Source of the DNA: Planctomycetota bacterium
GTDB lineage: Bacteria; Planctomycetota; GCA-2746535
Direction of reading: 5' to 3'
NCBI GenBank assembly: GCA_002746535.1
Contig: NVWA01000027.1
Location: forward strand, 27,920 to 91,919
DNA length: 64,000 bases
In this document: in pieces, positions 1-8,085 of the stretch
Position numbering within the stretch: the stretch's first letter is position 1
Layout: each line of letters begins with the position of its first letter
The notes under the pieces: model-generated
What the model saw: only the letters and a program-made list of their open reading frames with translations
Databases searched by the model: none
Told to the model about the DNA's origin: nothing
Position numbers and translations under genes: made by a program

Positions 1-3000
1 TTCTTTTTTCTTAAATGAGGAACATATTGCAGATAATGAAGCATTCAGCATTATATTTAAACTTCTTCCGTTACGAGGAACGAAATTTTTAATTTCCTGA
101 TAAGCTTTAAGCGGTTTTTTGATACCTAATAATATATTCGCCAACTGAAATTGATAACTCTGTTTTTTTCTAGATTTATTAGGCAACTTCTTCAGGCGAT
201 TTTTAATTTCTTTAATTTTCTCCTCAATTACTTTAACATATTTATCATCTTCATTAAACATTAAACTCCAGCGTGAAGACATGATTAAAGGCATAACAGC
301 ATTTTTCTGATCATTTTCACTTAAATTATTAACGCCTAATTCAAAATAATCTACGCACTTATCACCAATGCCAAGTTCTCTATAAAGCCCAGATATTTCG
401 TAGTAATTGGCCGATGCTTTATCAGTTTCTAAAACTTTATTCATGGTTTCAATACCCTGCAAGTAGAAATGAAAGTGCCAAGCTTCTTGTACATCAACCA
501 TTTTCTTACCATAATCTTCATCGATCATTATTCTTGAATCTAATTGATATCCTCTTCTAACTTGCTCACCTGCAAACCTTAGCAAAAATCCAACAGCTCT
601 AGGATTAAATGATACAATATTATTTCTATCATAGCTTTTAACCCCTTTTTCCATGGCCTCATCCAAGGTTTTACCTGTAATTCTCCTAGGTGGTCCTGTA
701 TCAAGAAAGTTAATCGCATAACCATCTTTCAGCTTATCCACCCAACCACAAGTCGCGTGGCCAGGAACTCCCAAGACATAGGCAAGTTTCCCCTGGCGTC
801 TAACAATATTTGCATAAACCTCAGCTAAATCATCGCAGTCACATAATAATTTATTTCCGAGACCACGATCCATTGTTTGATAGACTGTTTGGTGAAAATC
901 ACCGCGTTCTCTATTGTTTCCAATTAAATTATTTTGATTTGGCACCGGGCTGTCAAAAACATATTTAAAGAAAAACTTAAATAGTAAATGTAATTCTCCA
1001 TTTTTCTTTAGAACTTTTGCACAATTATCTAGCCAAACATCTTTAGTTTTTTTTGCTTGCTCAGGTGTGTCCTTGAAGTTAATTTTAAATGGCTTAACTC
1101 TTCCATTTGGAACAAACATTTCTCTCATGTATCCATCAGAATCTAACCGTAATATATGAGGAGGAATTCTCCATGCAGCTGAACCCGTTATAGGATTTGC
1201 TCGACTACCAGCATTAATGTGTTTATTCCATGCTTTTTCATCAGTTGAAAAAGAATCTTTTTCATAATTATACTCTGCTAATACTCCGCCAGTTGAATGA
1301 ACAGCTTGGACTTTAACAGGTTTTATATCATTGGGTTTAGACTCATGTTTACCACTAAAAAAAACTCTGTAACCTACTCTACCTAAATAATTTCTAGGGT
1401 TATCCATTTCTACAACAAATGGTTGTTCTGTAAATGAAGTTAGATTATTGTCCTTATTATATGTCCACACCATCCCTTTTTGGGAAGCAGAATCAAATAA
1501 TTTAATTTCGGAGCCATCTGTTCTAATTCCTGAAGTATTCAATAATGGACTATCAACAATGTCTTTATACTCTTTTCGGAGTTCCGCCACTTTAGCTTTG
1601 ATCTCAAGTGGACAATTTTTTATTGTATTTTCTACATAGTTATTAAAGACTGCCAGTTTTGCAAATTTGGTAGTAATAAAATGATCTCTCTTAATAGTTT
1701 TAGCAAGTGCACTTACAAGTAATGTTAAGGGCATTTTTACTTCTTTTTCAATGTTCACATTATCATTAATAAGTTTTTCCAATTCACCTGCTAACTTTTG
1801 AAAACGAACCGTTTTTCTTCTTACTAAATCTCTATTTGATTCACTTATTTGGACGGGATATACTTTGGAATTATATAATAAATAAGATTGGTTTTTCTTT
1901 TTATCTTTAGTTTTAGAAGCTAAACCTAAGCTACGATAACCAATTGGTGAAAAGCTCCAAATTAAATGCTGGTTCGTATTTATTATTTCATTTAAATGTA
2001 ATCTTTTGACTATTTCGGAGGCATGATTTAAAGTCATATGCGCACTTCTAGTGAACCAGCCCCAATCATATGAGAGGTGAACACCATTCACAATTAAATC
2101 TACCATTTTTAAAGGAGTTTTTCGATTGGCAATCTTACGGTTTGTAATTCCAACCTCGATAACTATATCTTTTCCTTTAATTACTAATGCATTTCTTTTT
2201 TTATCCCTTTTATCATTTATATAATTTAATCTAGGGTAATATTTTTTGACAATTGAACCCAAGGTTTTGAATTCTTTTTCAGAAGTACTTTTAAATTGAA
2301 ATTTCGGCTCTTCTGGTAAAGGTAATAATAATGCTTTTTGAAATAAATTTTGCTTTTCAACACCTACACTAGCATTAAGAACACTCAAGAGTAAACGAGT
2401 TCTATCAGAACCTTTTAGTGCGATTGATTTCACTTTCATTGCTTTAATTAAATAGACATATTTTTTATTGATACCATCAATATGACTCTCTAATTTTTTC
2501 GCATGCATATTTCTCATTTCATCTGAAGAAGCTTTGCTTCCAGCTTCATAAAAAGCCAAGCCTTCCTCATATATTTTATTCTTTACAAATATTGGTAGAC
2601 TTTTAATTGAATAATTAGTGTTAATATAGGTATTCATTTCTTTATCATTAGGTTTTCTAATTGATTTTAAATAGGTGACGATTACTTCTTTGGCTTTTGG
2701 GAAATCCAATGCTTTTATTAACATATCGGATTCTTTGCTAACCTTTTCAAAACCGTCATCAATCAATTTACTTTCTTTAAGAAATAATTGCTGCATTAGC
2801 TTTTGAATATCAGCTTCATTAGCTTTTGCATTTTTTTCAGAAGATCTTTTTGAGATTGTTAATCGTGCATTTGCAAATACCTTAATATCATCTTTTGGAA
2901 ACTTTTTCATCTCATAAAATGTTTTTAAAATGAGTTTTTCTAACTCTACTTGCCCTTGAATATAAACGAGATTACTATCAAAATATTCTTTATGCTCAGG

Positions 3001-3945
3001 CAAAAATATGTCTTTTTTTAATGTGTAAGAATTATTGGCTTGCTCTGCTATTGGCAATGATTTAGACGCATTCACATCACAGGCTTCAATAGCCTCTTTC
3101 ATTTTTGCCATAGTTCCAATAATATAATTATCTCTTTGGACACCCTGGTAATAAAAATATCCACCAACAGCGACTAACAATAATGCAGCAATAATACTAA
3201 GAATTAGGGGTGAATTATTTTTAGATTCTGCACCTTCTCTATTGTAGGAGTTTTTCGAATCTGACTCACTACCTTCGCGATTGGCTAATGTTCTTCTTGT
3301 CCTATTTCGAGTATCACTACGTCCATCTCTTTCTGAATTGGGACTTCTTTCCAACACTTTTCTTCTGGTGTAACCAGGTGAGGAAATTTTTCTTTTAGTA
3401 GTCTTTCGAATATCCATATCACTGGCATTGTCACTTTTTGCTTCAGCAGGAATTATTTTTCTTCTGCTTCCTTCTGATGGAACCACTCTTCGTTTGGTCG
3501 TTTTTCGCACATCCTTCAATGATAAATCATCTTGATCAATTTCTCTGGTTACAATTTTTCTTTTTGTATTTCCTGTAGAAATAACCTTACGTTGCGTAGA
3601 TTTTTGCTTATTTTCTAAAGGTACTTGATTATCTCTGTTCTCAACCAATTTTCTTTTGGTATTACCAGTTGAAATTACTTTTCTTTTGGATCCTGAAACA
3701 CTTAAATCATTTGAATTATTGGCAGGTATTATTTTTACATCATCAGAATTATTAAGGGGCGTAATAACCTTTTTTCTAACAACTCTTTTGGTTACTACTT
3801 TTTTAGGCAGACCATTTTCATCAATAATAATATTATTATTTTCTGGGATATCTTTTTTGATGACTTTTTTTGTAATGACTTTTCTTTGAGAAGTTTTTCC
3901 AACCTCCTCTATAGCATTAGGTTTTACAACTTTTCGTTCGGTCAT
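1..3945 (-). CDS. membrane-anchored transglutaminase-like protein (3' end beyond window)
   Basis: An open frame runs from an ATG at 3945 through position 1 without a stop (1315 codons), so the C-terminus lies outside the window. Residues 1-240 are Lys/Arg-rich and contain degenerate basic repeats of the form TxKRKV or TRRKV. One hydrophobic span at about 244-266 is a membrane anchor, which puts the basic part in the cytoplasm and the rest in the periplasm. Around 1030-1085 is a transglutaminase-like core: Cys1037 in a CDCDDLA motif, His1063 in a PGHATCGW motif and Asp1082 in LDTGPP, in the order of a Cys-His-Asp triad. Such domains are usually cysteine proteases or amidases rather than cross-linkers. 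The middle 700 residues are not recognised. The substrate is unknown. Confidence 0.75.
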   Translation of the reverse strand, partial: MTERKVVKPNAIEEVGKTSQRKVITKKVIKKDIPENNNIIIDENGLPKKVVTKRVVRKKVITPLNNSDDVKIIPANNSNDLSVSGSKRKVISTGNTKRKLVENRDNQVPLENKQKSTQRKVISTGNTKRKIVTREIDQDDLSLKDVRKTTKRRVVPSEGSRRKIIPAEAKSDNASDMDIRKTTKRKISSPGYTRRKVLERSPNSERDGRSDTRNRTRRTLANREGSESDSKNSYNREGAESKNNSPLILSIIAALLLVAVGGYFYYQGVQRDNYIIGTMAKMKEAIEACDVNASKSLPIAEQANNSYTLKKDIFLPEHKEYFDSNLVYIQGQVELEKLILKTFYEMKKFPKDDIKVFANARLTISKRSSEKNAKANEADIQKLMQQLFLKESKLIDDGFEKVSKESDMLIKALDFPKAKEVIVTYLKSIRKPNDKEMNTYINTNYSIKSLPIFVKNKIYEEGLAFYEAGSKASSDEMRNMHAKKLESHIDGINKKYVYLIKAMKVKSIALKGSDRTRLLLSVLNASVGVEKQNLFQKALLLPLPEEPKFQFKSTSEKEFKTLGSIVKKYYPRLNYINDKRDKKRNALVIKGKDIVIEVGITNRKIANRKTPLKMVDLIVNGVHLSYDWGWFTRSAHMTLNHASEIVKRLHLNEIINTNQHLIWSFSPIGYRSLGLASKTKDKKKNQSYLLYNSKVYPVQISESNRDLVRRKTVRFQKLAGELEKLINDNVNIEKEVKMPLTLLVSALAKTIKRDHFITTKFAKLAVFNNYVENTIKNCPLEIKAKVAELRKEYKDIVDSPLLNTSGIRTDGSEIKLFDSASQKGMVWTYNKDNNLTSFTEQPFVVEMDNPRNYLGRVGYRVFFSGKHESKPNDIKPVKVQAVHSTGGVLAEYNYEKDSFSTDEKAWNKHINAGSRANPITGSAAWRIPPHILRLDSDGYMREMFVPNGRVKPFKINFKDTPEQAKKTKDVWLDNCAKVLKKNGELHLLFKFFFKYVFDSPVPNQNNLIGNNRERGDFHQTVYQTMDRGLGNKLLCDCDDLAEVYANIVRRQGKLAYVLGVPGHATCGWVDKLKDGYAINFLDTGPPRRITGKTLDEAMEKGVKSYDRNNIVSFNPRAVGFLLRFAGEQVRRGYQLDSRIMIDEDYGKKMVDVQEAWHFHFYLQGIETMNKVLETDKASANYYEISGLYRELGIGDKCVDYFELGVNNLSENDQKNAVMPLIMSSRWSLMFNEDDKYVKVIEEKIKEIKNRLKKLPNKSRKKQSYQFQLANILLGIKKPLKAYQEIKNFVPRNGRSLNIMLNASLSAICSSFKKKE

Positions 3946-3974
3946 CCTGAAACTCTTTCTTTTTCTATTTAGTT

Positions 3975-4003
3975 AAAATATTTTTTTTATTATTTTATGT
4001 AAA
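3975..4003 (-). promoter_or_regulatory. candidate promoter of the transglutaminase-like gene
   Basis: Minus strand: TTTACA at 4003-3998, a 17-base spacer and TATTTT at 3980-3975, about 30 bases before the ATG at 3945. Five of six and four of six bases match the sigma-70 consensus. In such AT-rich DNA this could arise by chance. Confidence 0.35.
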
Positions 4004-4280
4004 AATCACAGTGGGATTCTAGGGATTCAATAACGAAATAAAAGTCTCAATGATATTTAAAAAATAATTTAAACTTCAATAAACATCAAAATTACTTAAT
4101 GCATGATTAAAATGTAAACTCTTGGGAAGTTATTAAAATAAATATCGTATTTTTCATTTATTTAAAATTAAATATGGCTATATTCATTTATATATTTTCA
4201 GTAATTAGAAAGTAGATACTTAAATAAAAGTAAAAATGTTGCCTAAATTTTTAAATTTTTCATGATTTACTGGTAAGTAG

Positions 4281-4310
4281 TTAATATTCCGACTTTTTAT
4301 GGTGTATACT
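4281..4310 (+). promoter_or_regulatory. candidate promoter of the receiver-domain gene
   Basis: TTAATA at 4281-4286, an 18-base spacer and TATACT at 4305-4310 (five of six bases of the -10 consensus), 43 bases before the ATG. The ribosome binding site AAGGAAG follows at about 4344-4350. Confidence 0.4.
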
Positions 4311-4353
4311 AAAATCACAAGGCAAAATTTCGAACTTTTTATAAGGAAGTTAA

Positions 4354-5016
4354 ATGAGTCAGCGAAGAACTCAAGAAGAATTTGAAGAATTGGCCCACGA
4401 GCTCACCGGCGGAGAATATGCAGTAATAGGTAGATATATTGATGCTCTTACAAACATATATTTTAGACACAATATTTGTGGTCGCATAATAAAAATGAGA
4501 CCCAACCGATTCCTTCATGAAGGTGGAAGATGTAAATATTGCAATAAAATATCTAAAAAGGGGATTCCTCTTCCACCTCAAGATGAGAGGGTTAGAAGAA
4601 TACTTGTTGTGGACGATGATCCAATTTTTAATCAAATCTGTGTAGAAAATTTGAGCAGTGATGTTTTAAATGTTGAAACTATAACTAATCCATTAGAAGC
4701 AATAGAGAAATACAAATCAGAACCTTATGATTTACTGATATTAGACCTTTTAATGCCCGATATGGATGGTTTAGAGCTAATGGCAAAAATCAAAGATGAT
4801 TTCCCCGCTGCAAAAATAATTATGATTTCAGGATGGGAAGGCAATGATAAAGCAGAATTTAAAAACGTTTTAAATTCTACAAAATTATTAGGTGCTACTG
4901 AAACGATGCATAAACCAATTGAACCTGAAGAACTAAAAGAACTAGTTGAAAGCGTCCTAATTTTAAACGAAGAAAATGAAGAATTAGAGAGTCAGCCTAC
5001 GATATCAAATAATTGA
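4354..5016 (+). CDS. zinc-knuckle / response-regulator receiver fusion protein
   Basis: A 220-residue protein of two parts. Residues 10-63 form a small Cys/His module of the pattern GEY..IG.Y....T......H..CG......P..FL....RC.YC. Its predicted zinc ligands are His39, Cys42, Cys60 and Cys63. This pattern is known mainly from phage and mobile-element homing nucleases and related proteins, where it precedes a DNA-acting domain. Residues 81-205 are a complete receiver domain: acidic pair Asp87/Asp88, phospho-acceptor Asp131 (in LILDLLMPDMDG), Ser159 and Lys187 in HKPI. There is no output domain after the receiver, so the zinc module may be the output (inference). No histidine kinase is adjacent. 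Start supported by an AAGGAAG ribosome binding site. Confidence 0.85.
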   Translation: MSQRRTQEEFEELAHELTGGEYAVIGRYIDALTNIYFRHNICGRIIKMRPNRFLHEGGRCKYCNKISKKGIPLPPQDERVRRILVVDDDPIFNQICVENLSSDVLNVETITNPLEAIEKYKSEPYDLLILDLLMPDMDGLELMAKIKDDFPAAKIIMISGWEGNDKAEFKNVLNSTKLLGATETMHKPIEPEELKELVESVLILNEENEELESQPTISNN

Positions 5017-5216
5017 AATAACTCTGCTCGCTGAGAATTCTGGCGAGCTCTTTCTTCTTGAACAATCACATTTGCTTGATGTTTTATCACTTGTGTTTTT
5101 TGTCTAATACTATTAAATTTCTGATTAATTCTGGCAGTACGATTATCTTTAGATTCTTGAGGAGAAGGATTGTTACCAATTTTAATCCCTTGCCCAAAAT
5201 TTCTTCCAACTTTCAT
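4992..5216 (-). CDS. possible small basic hypothetical protein
   Basis: A 74-residue frame rich in Gln, Asn, Arg and Lys, with no membrane span and no recognised domain. An ATG at 5216 is preceded by GAGGT at a good distance, and the frame lies downstream of pyrF on the same strand. Against it, its 3' end overlaps the receiver-domain gene by 25 bases tail to tail, and the apparent terminator of that gene lies inside it. It may be spurious. Confidence 0.4.
   Translation of the reverse strand: MKVGRNFGQGIKIGNNPSPQESKDNRTARINQKFNSIRQKTQVIKHQANVIVQEERARQNSQRAELFQLFDIVG
5026..5048 (+). terminator. terminator of the receiver-domain gene
   Basis: Inverted repeat GCTCGC / GCGAGC extended inward by two G-T pairs, starting 10 bases after the stop codon at 5014-5016 and followed by TCTTTCTTCTT. 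This resembles an intrinsic terminator on the plus strand. Confidence 0.5.
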
Positions 5217-5276
5217 ATTTCGACCTCAATTCACTTCTCAAAATTATTATCGGTAAATAAACCGTAAATTATTACC

Positions 5277-6155
5277 TTATAATTGTATGTCCTTTTTCAT
5301 ATCAGAACAAGCATTTTCAATTGATTCACGCCAATCTTTTAGGTGTTTATATTTTTCATTTTCATACGCAAAAATGATCCCGCGGGAACTATTAATAATG
5401 CCACCAAGACCATCTTTATTCATTGAGGCTAGAGAATCGGCAGAACTTCCACCTTGAGCTCCATATCCAGGAATTAAAAATAATGTGCTTGGCATTAATT
5501 CTCTTAATTCTTTCGCTTCTTGTGGCCAAGTAGCTCCAACTACGGCACCGATCGATGAAAAGCCTTCTTTTCCAACAAAACTTTTACCCCATAGGGCAAC
5601 TTTTCTGGCTACTTCTTCAAACAATTTATGACCACTCAATAAAGATTGATCCTGGAAATCTTGGGATCCCTTATTTGACGTTTTAACTAAAACAAAAACG
5701 CCCTTTCCATTGGTACAATGTTCAAAAAAAGGAATTAGGCCGTCTTCGCCTAAATATCCATTTACAGTAACGGCATCAGATAAAAAAGGAGCGTCATCTG
5801 ATAAATAAGCGGCAGCATAAGCTTTTGCAGTTGAACCAATGTCTCCCCTTTTGCAATCAGAAATTGTTAATAATCCTTTTTCTGTAGCATACGATAAAAC
5901 TCCTTGCAAAGCTGTAAAACCTTCAGGTCCTATTTCTTCAAAAAATGCAACTTGTGGTTTTATTGCAACCGCATGATTTTTCACGGAATCAATAATAGCT
6001 TTACCAAATTGAAGATAAGCTTCCCCCCAGCCATGTTTTTCAGATATCTTTTTGATTTCATCAGGTACCTGTTCTTTTCTTGGGTCAATACCAACTAAGA
6101 CCAAACTTTTTTTAATTCGGCAAGAATTAATCAATTTATCAGCAAATGATTCCAT
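5277..6155 (-). CDS. pyrF: orotidine 5'-phosphate decarboxylase (type 2 subfamily)
   Basis: A 292-residue protein that decarboxylates OMP to UMP, the last step of de novo pyrimidine synthesis. The catalytic motif DCKRGDIGSTA spans residues 100-110, with Asp100, Lys102 and Asp105 as the expected charge network. The phosphate-binding stretch PGYGAQGG lies near residue 235. Length and the early VGIDPR motif fit the long PyrF subfamily found in many non-enteric bacteria. The gene sits 3 bases after the 5-formyl-THF cyclo-ligase gene on the same strand, so the two are probably co-transcribed. No other pyr gene is nearby. Confidence 0.93.
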   Translation of the reverse strand: MESFADKLINSCRIKKSLVLVGIDPRKEQVPDEIKKISEKHGWGEAYLQFGKAIIDSVKNHAVAIKPQVAFFEEIGPEGFTALQGVLSYATEKGLLTISDCKRGDIGSTAKAYAAAYLSDDAPFLSDAVTVNGYLGEDGLIPFFEHCTNGKGVFVLVKTSNKGSQDFQDQSLLSGHKLFEEVARKVALWGKSFVGKEGFSSIGAVVGATWPQEAKELRELMPSTLFLIPGYGAQGGSSADSLASMNKDGLGGIINSSRGIIFAYENEKYKHLKDWRESIENACSDMKKDIQL

Positions 6156-6158
6156 ATT

Positions 6159-6734
6159 TCACTTTCTTCTCATTTGAAAAGTTCCCTTTTCTGTTATACA
6201 TATATCAACTGGTATATCATGTTTTTCGGTTTCTATTTCTTCAAACAATTGTAAATGAAAAATGAATCCTATTTTAATTAAGTTTTTTTTGAGTCCTGAT
6301 AACAATTTATCATAATACCCTTTACCCCTACCTAATCGATTGCCTTCATAATCTATACCAATAGCAGGAACAACGATGCAGTCTACAATTTCTTCCCAAT
6401 GTTCACATGATTTTTCGGTTGGTTCTTGAGTAGAAAATTTTCCCTTTTGTAATCCCGATTCTAAATCCAACAATGGATGAATTGTCATTTTATCATCAAT
6501 ACTATCAATCTTGGGCAAATAAAATGAAAATTCATTAAAATACTTTTTAATAAAATAGGTGGAATTTATTTCGTCAGACAACGAATAAAATATGACTATA
6601 TTTTTATAGGATTTAGAAAGTAAATACTCATAAAGTTGAGCACAAGCTTCAGCACTTTTTTTTGAATATTCTTCTTTAGATAAGTTGTAGATTGATTTTT
6701 TTAATTGAGTGCGAATATCTTTTTTAGAAGCCAC
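6159..6734 (-). CDS. 5-formyltetrahydrofolate cyclo-ligase
   Basis: A 191-residue protein of the 5-FTHF cyclo-ligase (MTHFS/YgfA) family, which uses ATP to convert 5-formyl-THF to 5,10-methenyl-THF. The family signature GRGKGYYD is at residues 135-142 after PAIGIDYEGNRL, and the N-terminal Lys/Arg-rich helix is typical. The start is a GTG at 6734 with no clear ribosome binding site; a nearby ATG is out of frame. It is followed 3 bases later by pyrF and preceded by a hairpin and the small basic protein gene. Confidence 0.9.
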   Translation of the reverse strand: MASKKDIRTQLKKSIYNLSKEEYSKKSAEACAQLYEYLLSKSYKNIVIFYSLSDEINSTYFIKKYFNEFSFYLPKIDSIDDKMTIHPLLDLESGLQKGKFSTQEPTEKSCEHWEEIVDCIVVPAIGIDYEGNRLGRGKGYYDKLLSGLKKNLIKIGFIFHLQLFEEIETEKHDIPVDICITEKGTFQMRRK

Positions 6735-6742
6735 GATAAGAC

Positions 6743-6771
6743 ATCTGACTGATAAAAATTATCAATCAGAT
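6743..6771 (-). terminator. hairpin between small basic protein gene and cyclo-ligase gene
   Basis: A 12-base-pair inverted repeat with one mismatch and a 5-base loop lies between the stop at 6781 and the GTG at 6734. There is no clear T tract after it on the minus strand. It may be an attenuator or an RNA-processing or stabilising hairpin rather than a full terminator. Because it ends only 8 bases before the GTG, it could also limit translation of the cyclo-ligase. Confidence 0.4.
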
Positions 6772-6780
6772 CTTTTAAAT

Positions 6781-6942
6781 TTAAACTTTTGGTTTTCTAT
6801 TACCAACTTTTGGAAGACCTAATACTTTACCTTCCTCAAATTTTCCATCAGCTTTTAATCTTTCAATTTTTTCTATACGAGTAAGCACATTTCTATGCTT
6901 TGTCATACTGCTACCTTTTCCAAAACTTGGATGCATTGACAT
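6781..6942 (-). CDS. PVC small basic protein
   Basis: A 53-residue frame: ATG at 6942 after a strong AAGGAGA ribosome binding site, TAA at 6783-6781. The protein begins MSMHPSFGKG, continues with HRNVLTRIEKIERLK and has EEGKVLGLPKV near the C-terminus. This order (MSxHPS, RNVLxRxERI, VxGLPK) is the pattern of the small basic protein family known from Chlamydiae, Verrucomicrobia and Lentisphaerae, whose exact role is unknown to me. Lysine content and size suggest nucleic-acid or ribosome association (inference). It lies between the SPOR protein and the cyclo-ligase in one transcription direction. Confidence 0.85.
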   Translation of the reverse strand: MSMHPSFGKGSSMTKHRNVLTRIEKIERLKADGKFEEGKVLGLPKVGNRKPKV

Positions 6943-6952
6943 TTAATTCTCC

Positions 6953-8005
6953 TTATTTATTTACTCTATAAGCAGACGAAAACGGTCTACTATGATTAAT
7001 TACTTTTTTAACTAGCCTTTTTAAAACTTTATCGGCTTCCTTCTTTGTTTTAAAAGCACCAACGGAAATCAAATAACCTCTTCTTGTTTTCCTAGAAACA
7101 ACGGGTTTGAATCCATCTTCCTCAAGCTTGTCCTTTATCTTTTGAACTCTAGAGCCATTTGGCACCGTAATGGCGCGAATTGTATATAAATATGGACTAT
7201 TGTCTACAGTTTTTGATTTGCTTGGTTGTTTCTTTACACTGATAACACCACTAGTTTTTGATGTAATATTTCTGGATGAAATCGCCTTGTCCGTTGTATT
7301 TCTTCGAGAAGAAATGCCTTCACGAGCCTGATCAACTCCATTATTTGTTAATCTTAGATTTGAACTATCAACACTACCTTGGCCATTTTCACTATTTAAA
7401 AGAGTTCCAAAATAGAAAGAAAGGCAAATACTTACCACAAAAATTGCTAGCAATGATAATCCATGTGCCGGTGATAAAACAATTTGGCCTTGCAAATCAT
7501 TTAATTTATTAAAAGAAGTATCACCAGAACTACTTTTAATTTGAATACTTTTTGTCTCAAGATCATTGCTATCTAAATATGGTAATGTTTCAGACTGAAA
7601 AGATATTGGTTTAATATTTGGTGCACTTGATACAGCAGATTCTTGATGGGAATTAATATCTTGTGACTCATCACTGACATTGTCCGGATTTCTATAGTTC
7701 TTCTTAGATAAGATATCGCTATCGTTCTTGATGTAATCCTTGTTCACATTTGGAATTTGCCACTTCTCTGCGACACCCCGAGGAATAGACGACCCTTTAG
7801 CTCTAATTTCAGTTGGGTTTAAATTAGTGTTATGTCTAGCCGTAGGCATATGTTTTGGCTGAGGACGTAATTTTAGATCTTCGCCAGGTGTGAATGAAGT
7901 ATGGCCAGCAATATTTGTAGTCGTTGTAGGATCTACAATACTATCGCTAGTCTCACTATTTTTTTGTTTGAAAGCATCATAAAATGCTAATTTTTTTTTA
8001 CTCAC
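6953..8005 (-). CDS. SPOR-domain membrane protein
   Basis: A 350-residue protein with a polar, low-complexity cytoplasmic N-terminus (1-178), one membrane span (about 181-203), a Ser/Asn/Lys-rich linker and a C-terminal SPOR-like domain (about 271-350; YTIRAITVPNG...VQKIKDKLEEDGF...YLISVGAFKTKKEADKVLKRL). SPOR domains bind peptidoglycan stripped of stem peptides, mostly at the division septum, so a cell-division or envelope role is likely. The start is GTG at 8005, preceded by AAAGGTG. It ends 10 bases before the small basic protein gene. Confidence 0.82.
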   Translation of the reverse strand: MSKKKLAFYDAFKQKNSETSDSIVDPTTTTNIAGHTSFTPGEDLKLRPQPKHMPTARHNTNLNPTEIRAKGSSIPRGVAEKWQIPNVNKDYIKNDSDILSKKNYRNPDNVSDESQDINSHQESAVSSAPNIKPISFQSETLPYLDSNDLETKSIQIKSSSGDTSFNKLNDLQGQIVLSPAHGLSLLAIFVVSICLSFYFGTLLNSENGQGSVDSSNLRLTNNGVDQAREGISSRRNTTDKAISSRNITSKTSGVISVKKQPSKSKTVDNSPYLYTIRAITVPNGSRVQKIKDKLEEDGFKPVVSRKTRRGYLISVGAFKTKKEADKVLKRLVKKVINHSRPFSSAYRVNK

Positions 8006-8085
8006 AATGTCACCTTTAATTATTTATAAAAGGAATTTATTAGGTTTACGCAATCACGTCCATTATCGTTTAATTTCAAATAATA

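Larger units (their letters stand above)
3946..4353. other. divergent intergenic region, 408 bp
   Basis: Very AT-rich DNA between two divergent genes. Apart from one candidate promoter for each neighbour it holds no open frame with a ribosome binding site, no strong hairpin and no tRNA. Confidence 0.6.

Noticed and set aside
4339..4635. 98-residue minus-strand frame opposite the receiver gene
   Set aside because: Lies antisense to the start of a well-supported gene and has no ribosome binding site or recognisable domain.
5058..5267. 69-residue plus-strand frame
   Set aside because: Hydrophobic low-complexity reading of AT-rich DNA with no ribosome binding site; antisense to a better candidate.
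5225..5276. Short CGGT/ACCG hairpin after pyrF
   Set aside because: Only four base pairs and no T tract; too weak to call a terminator.
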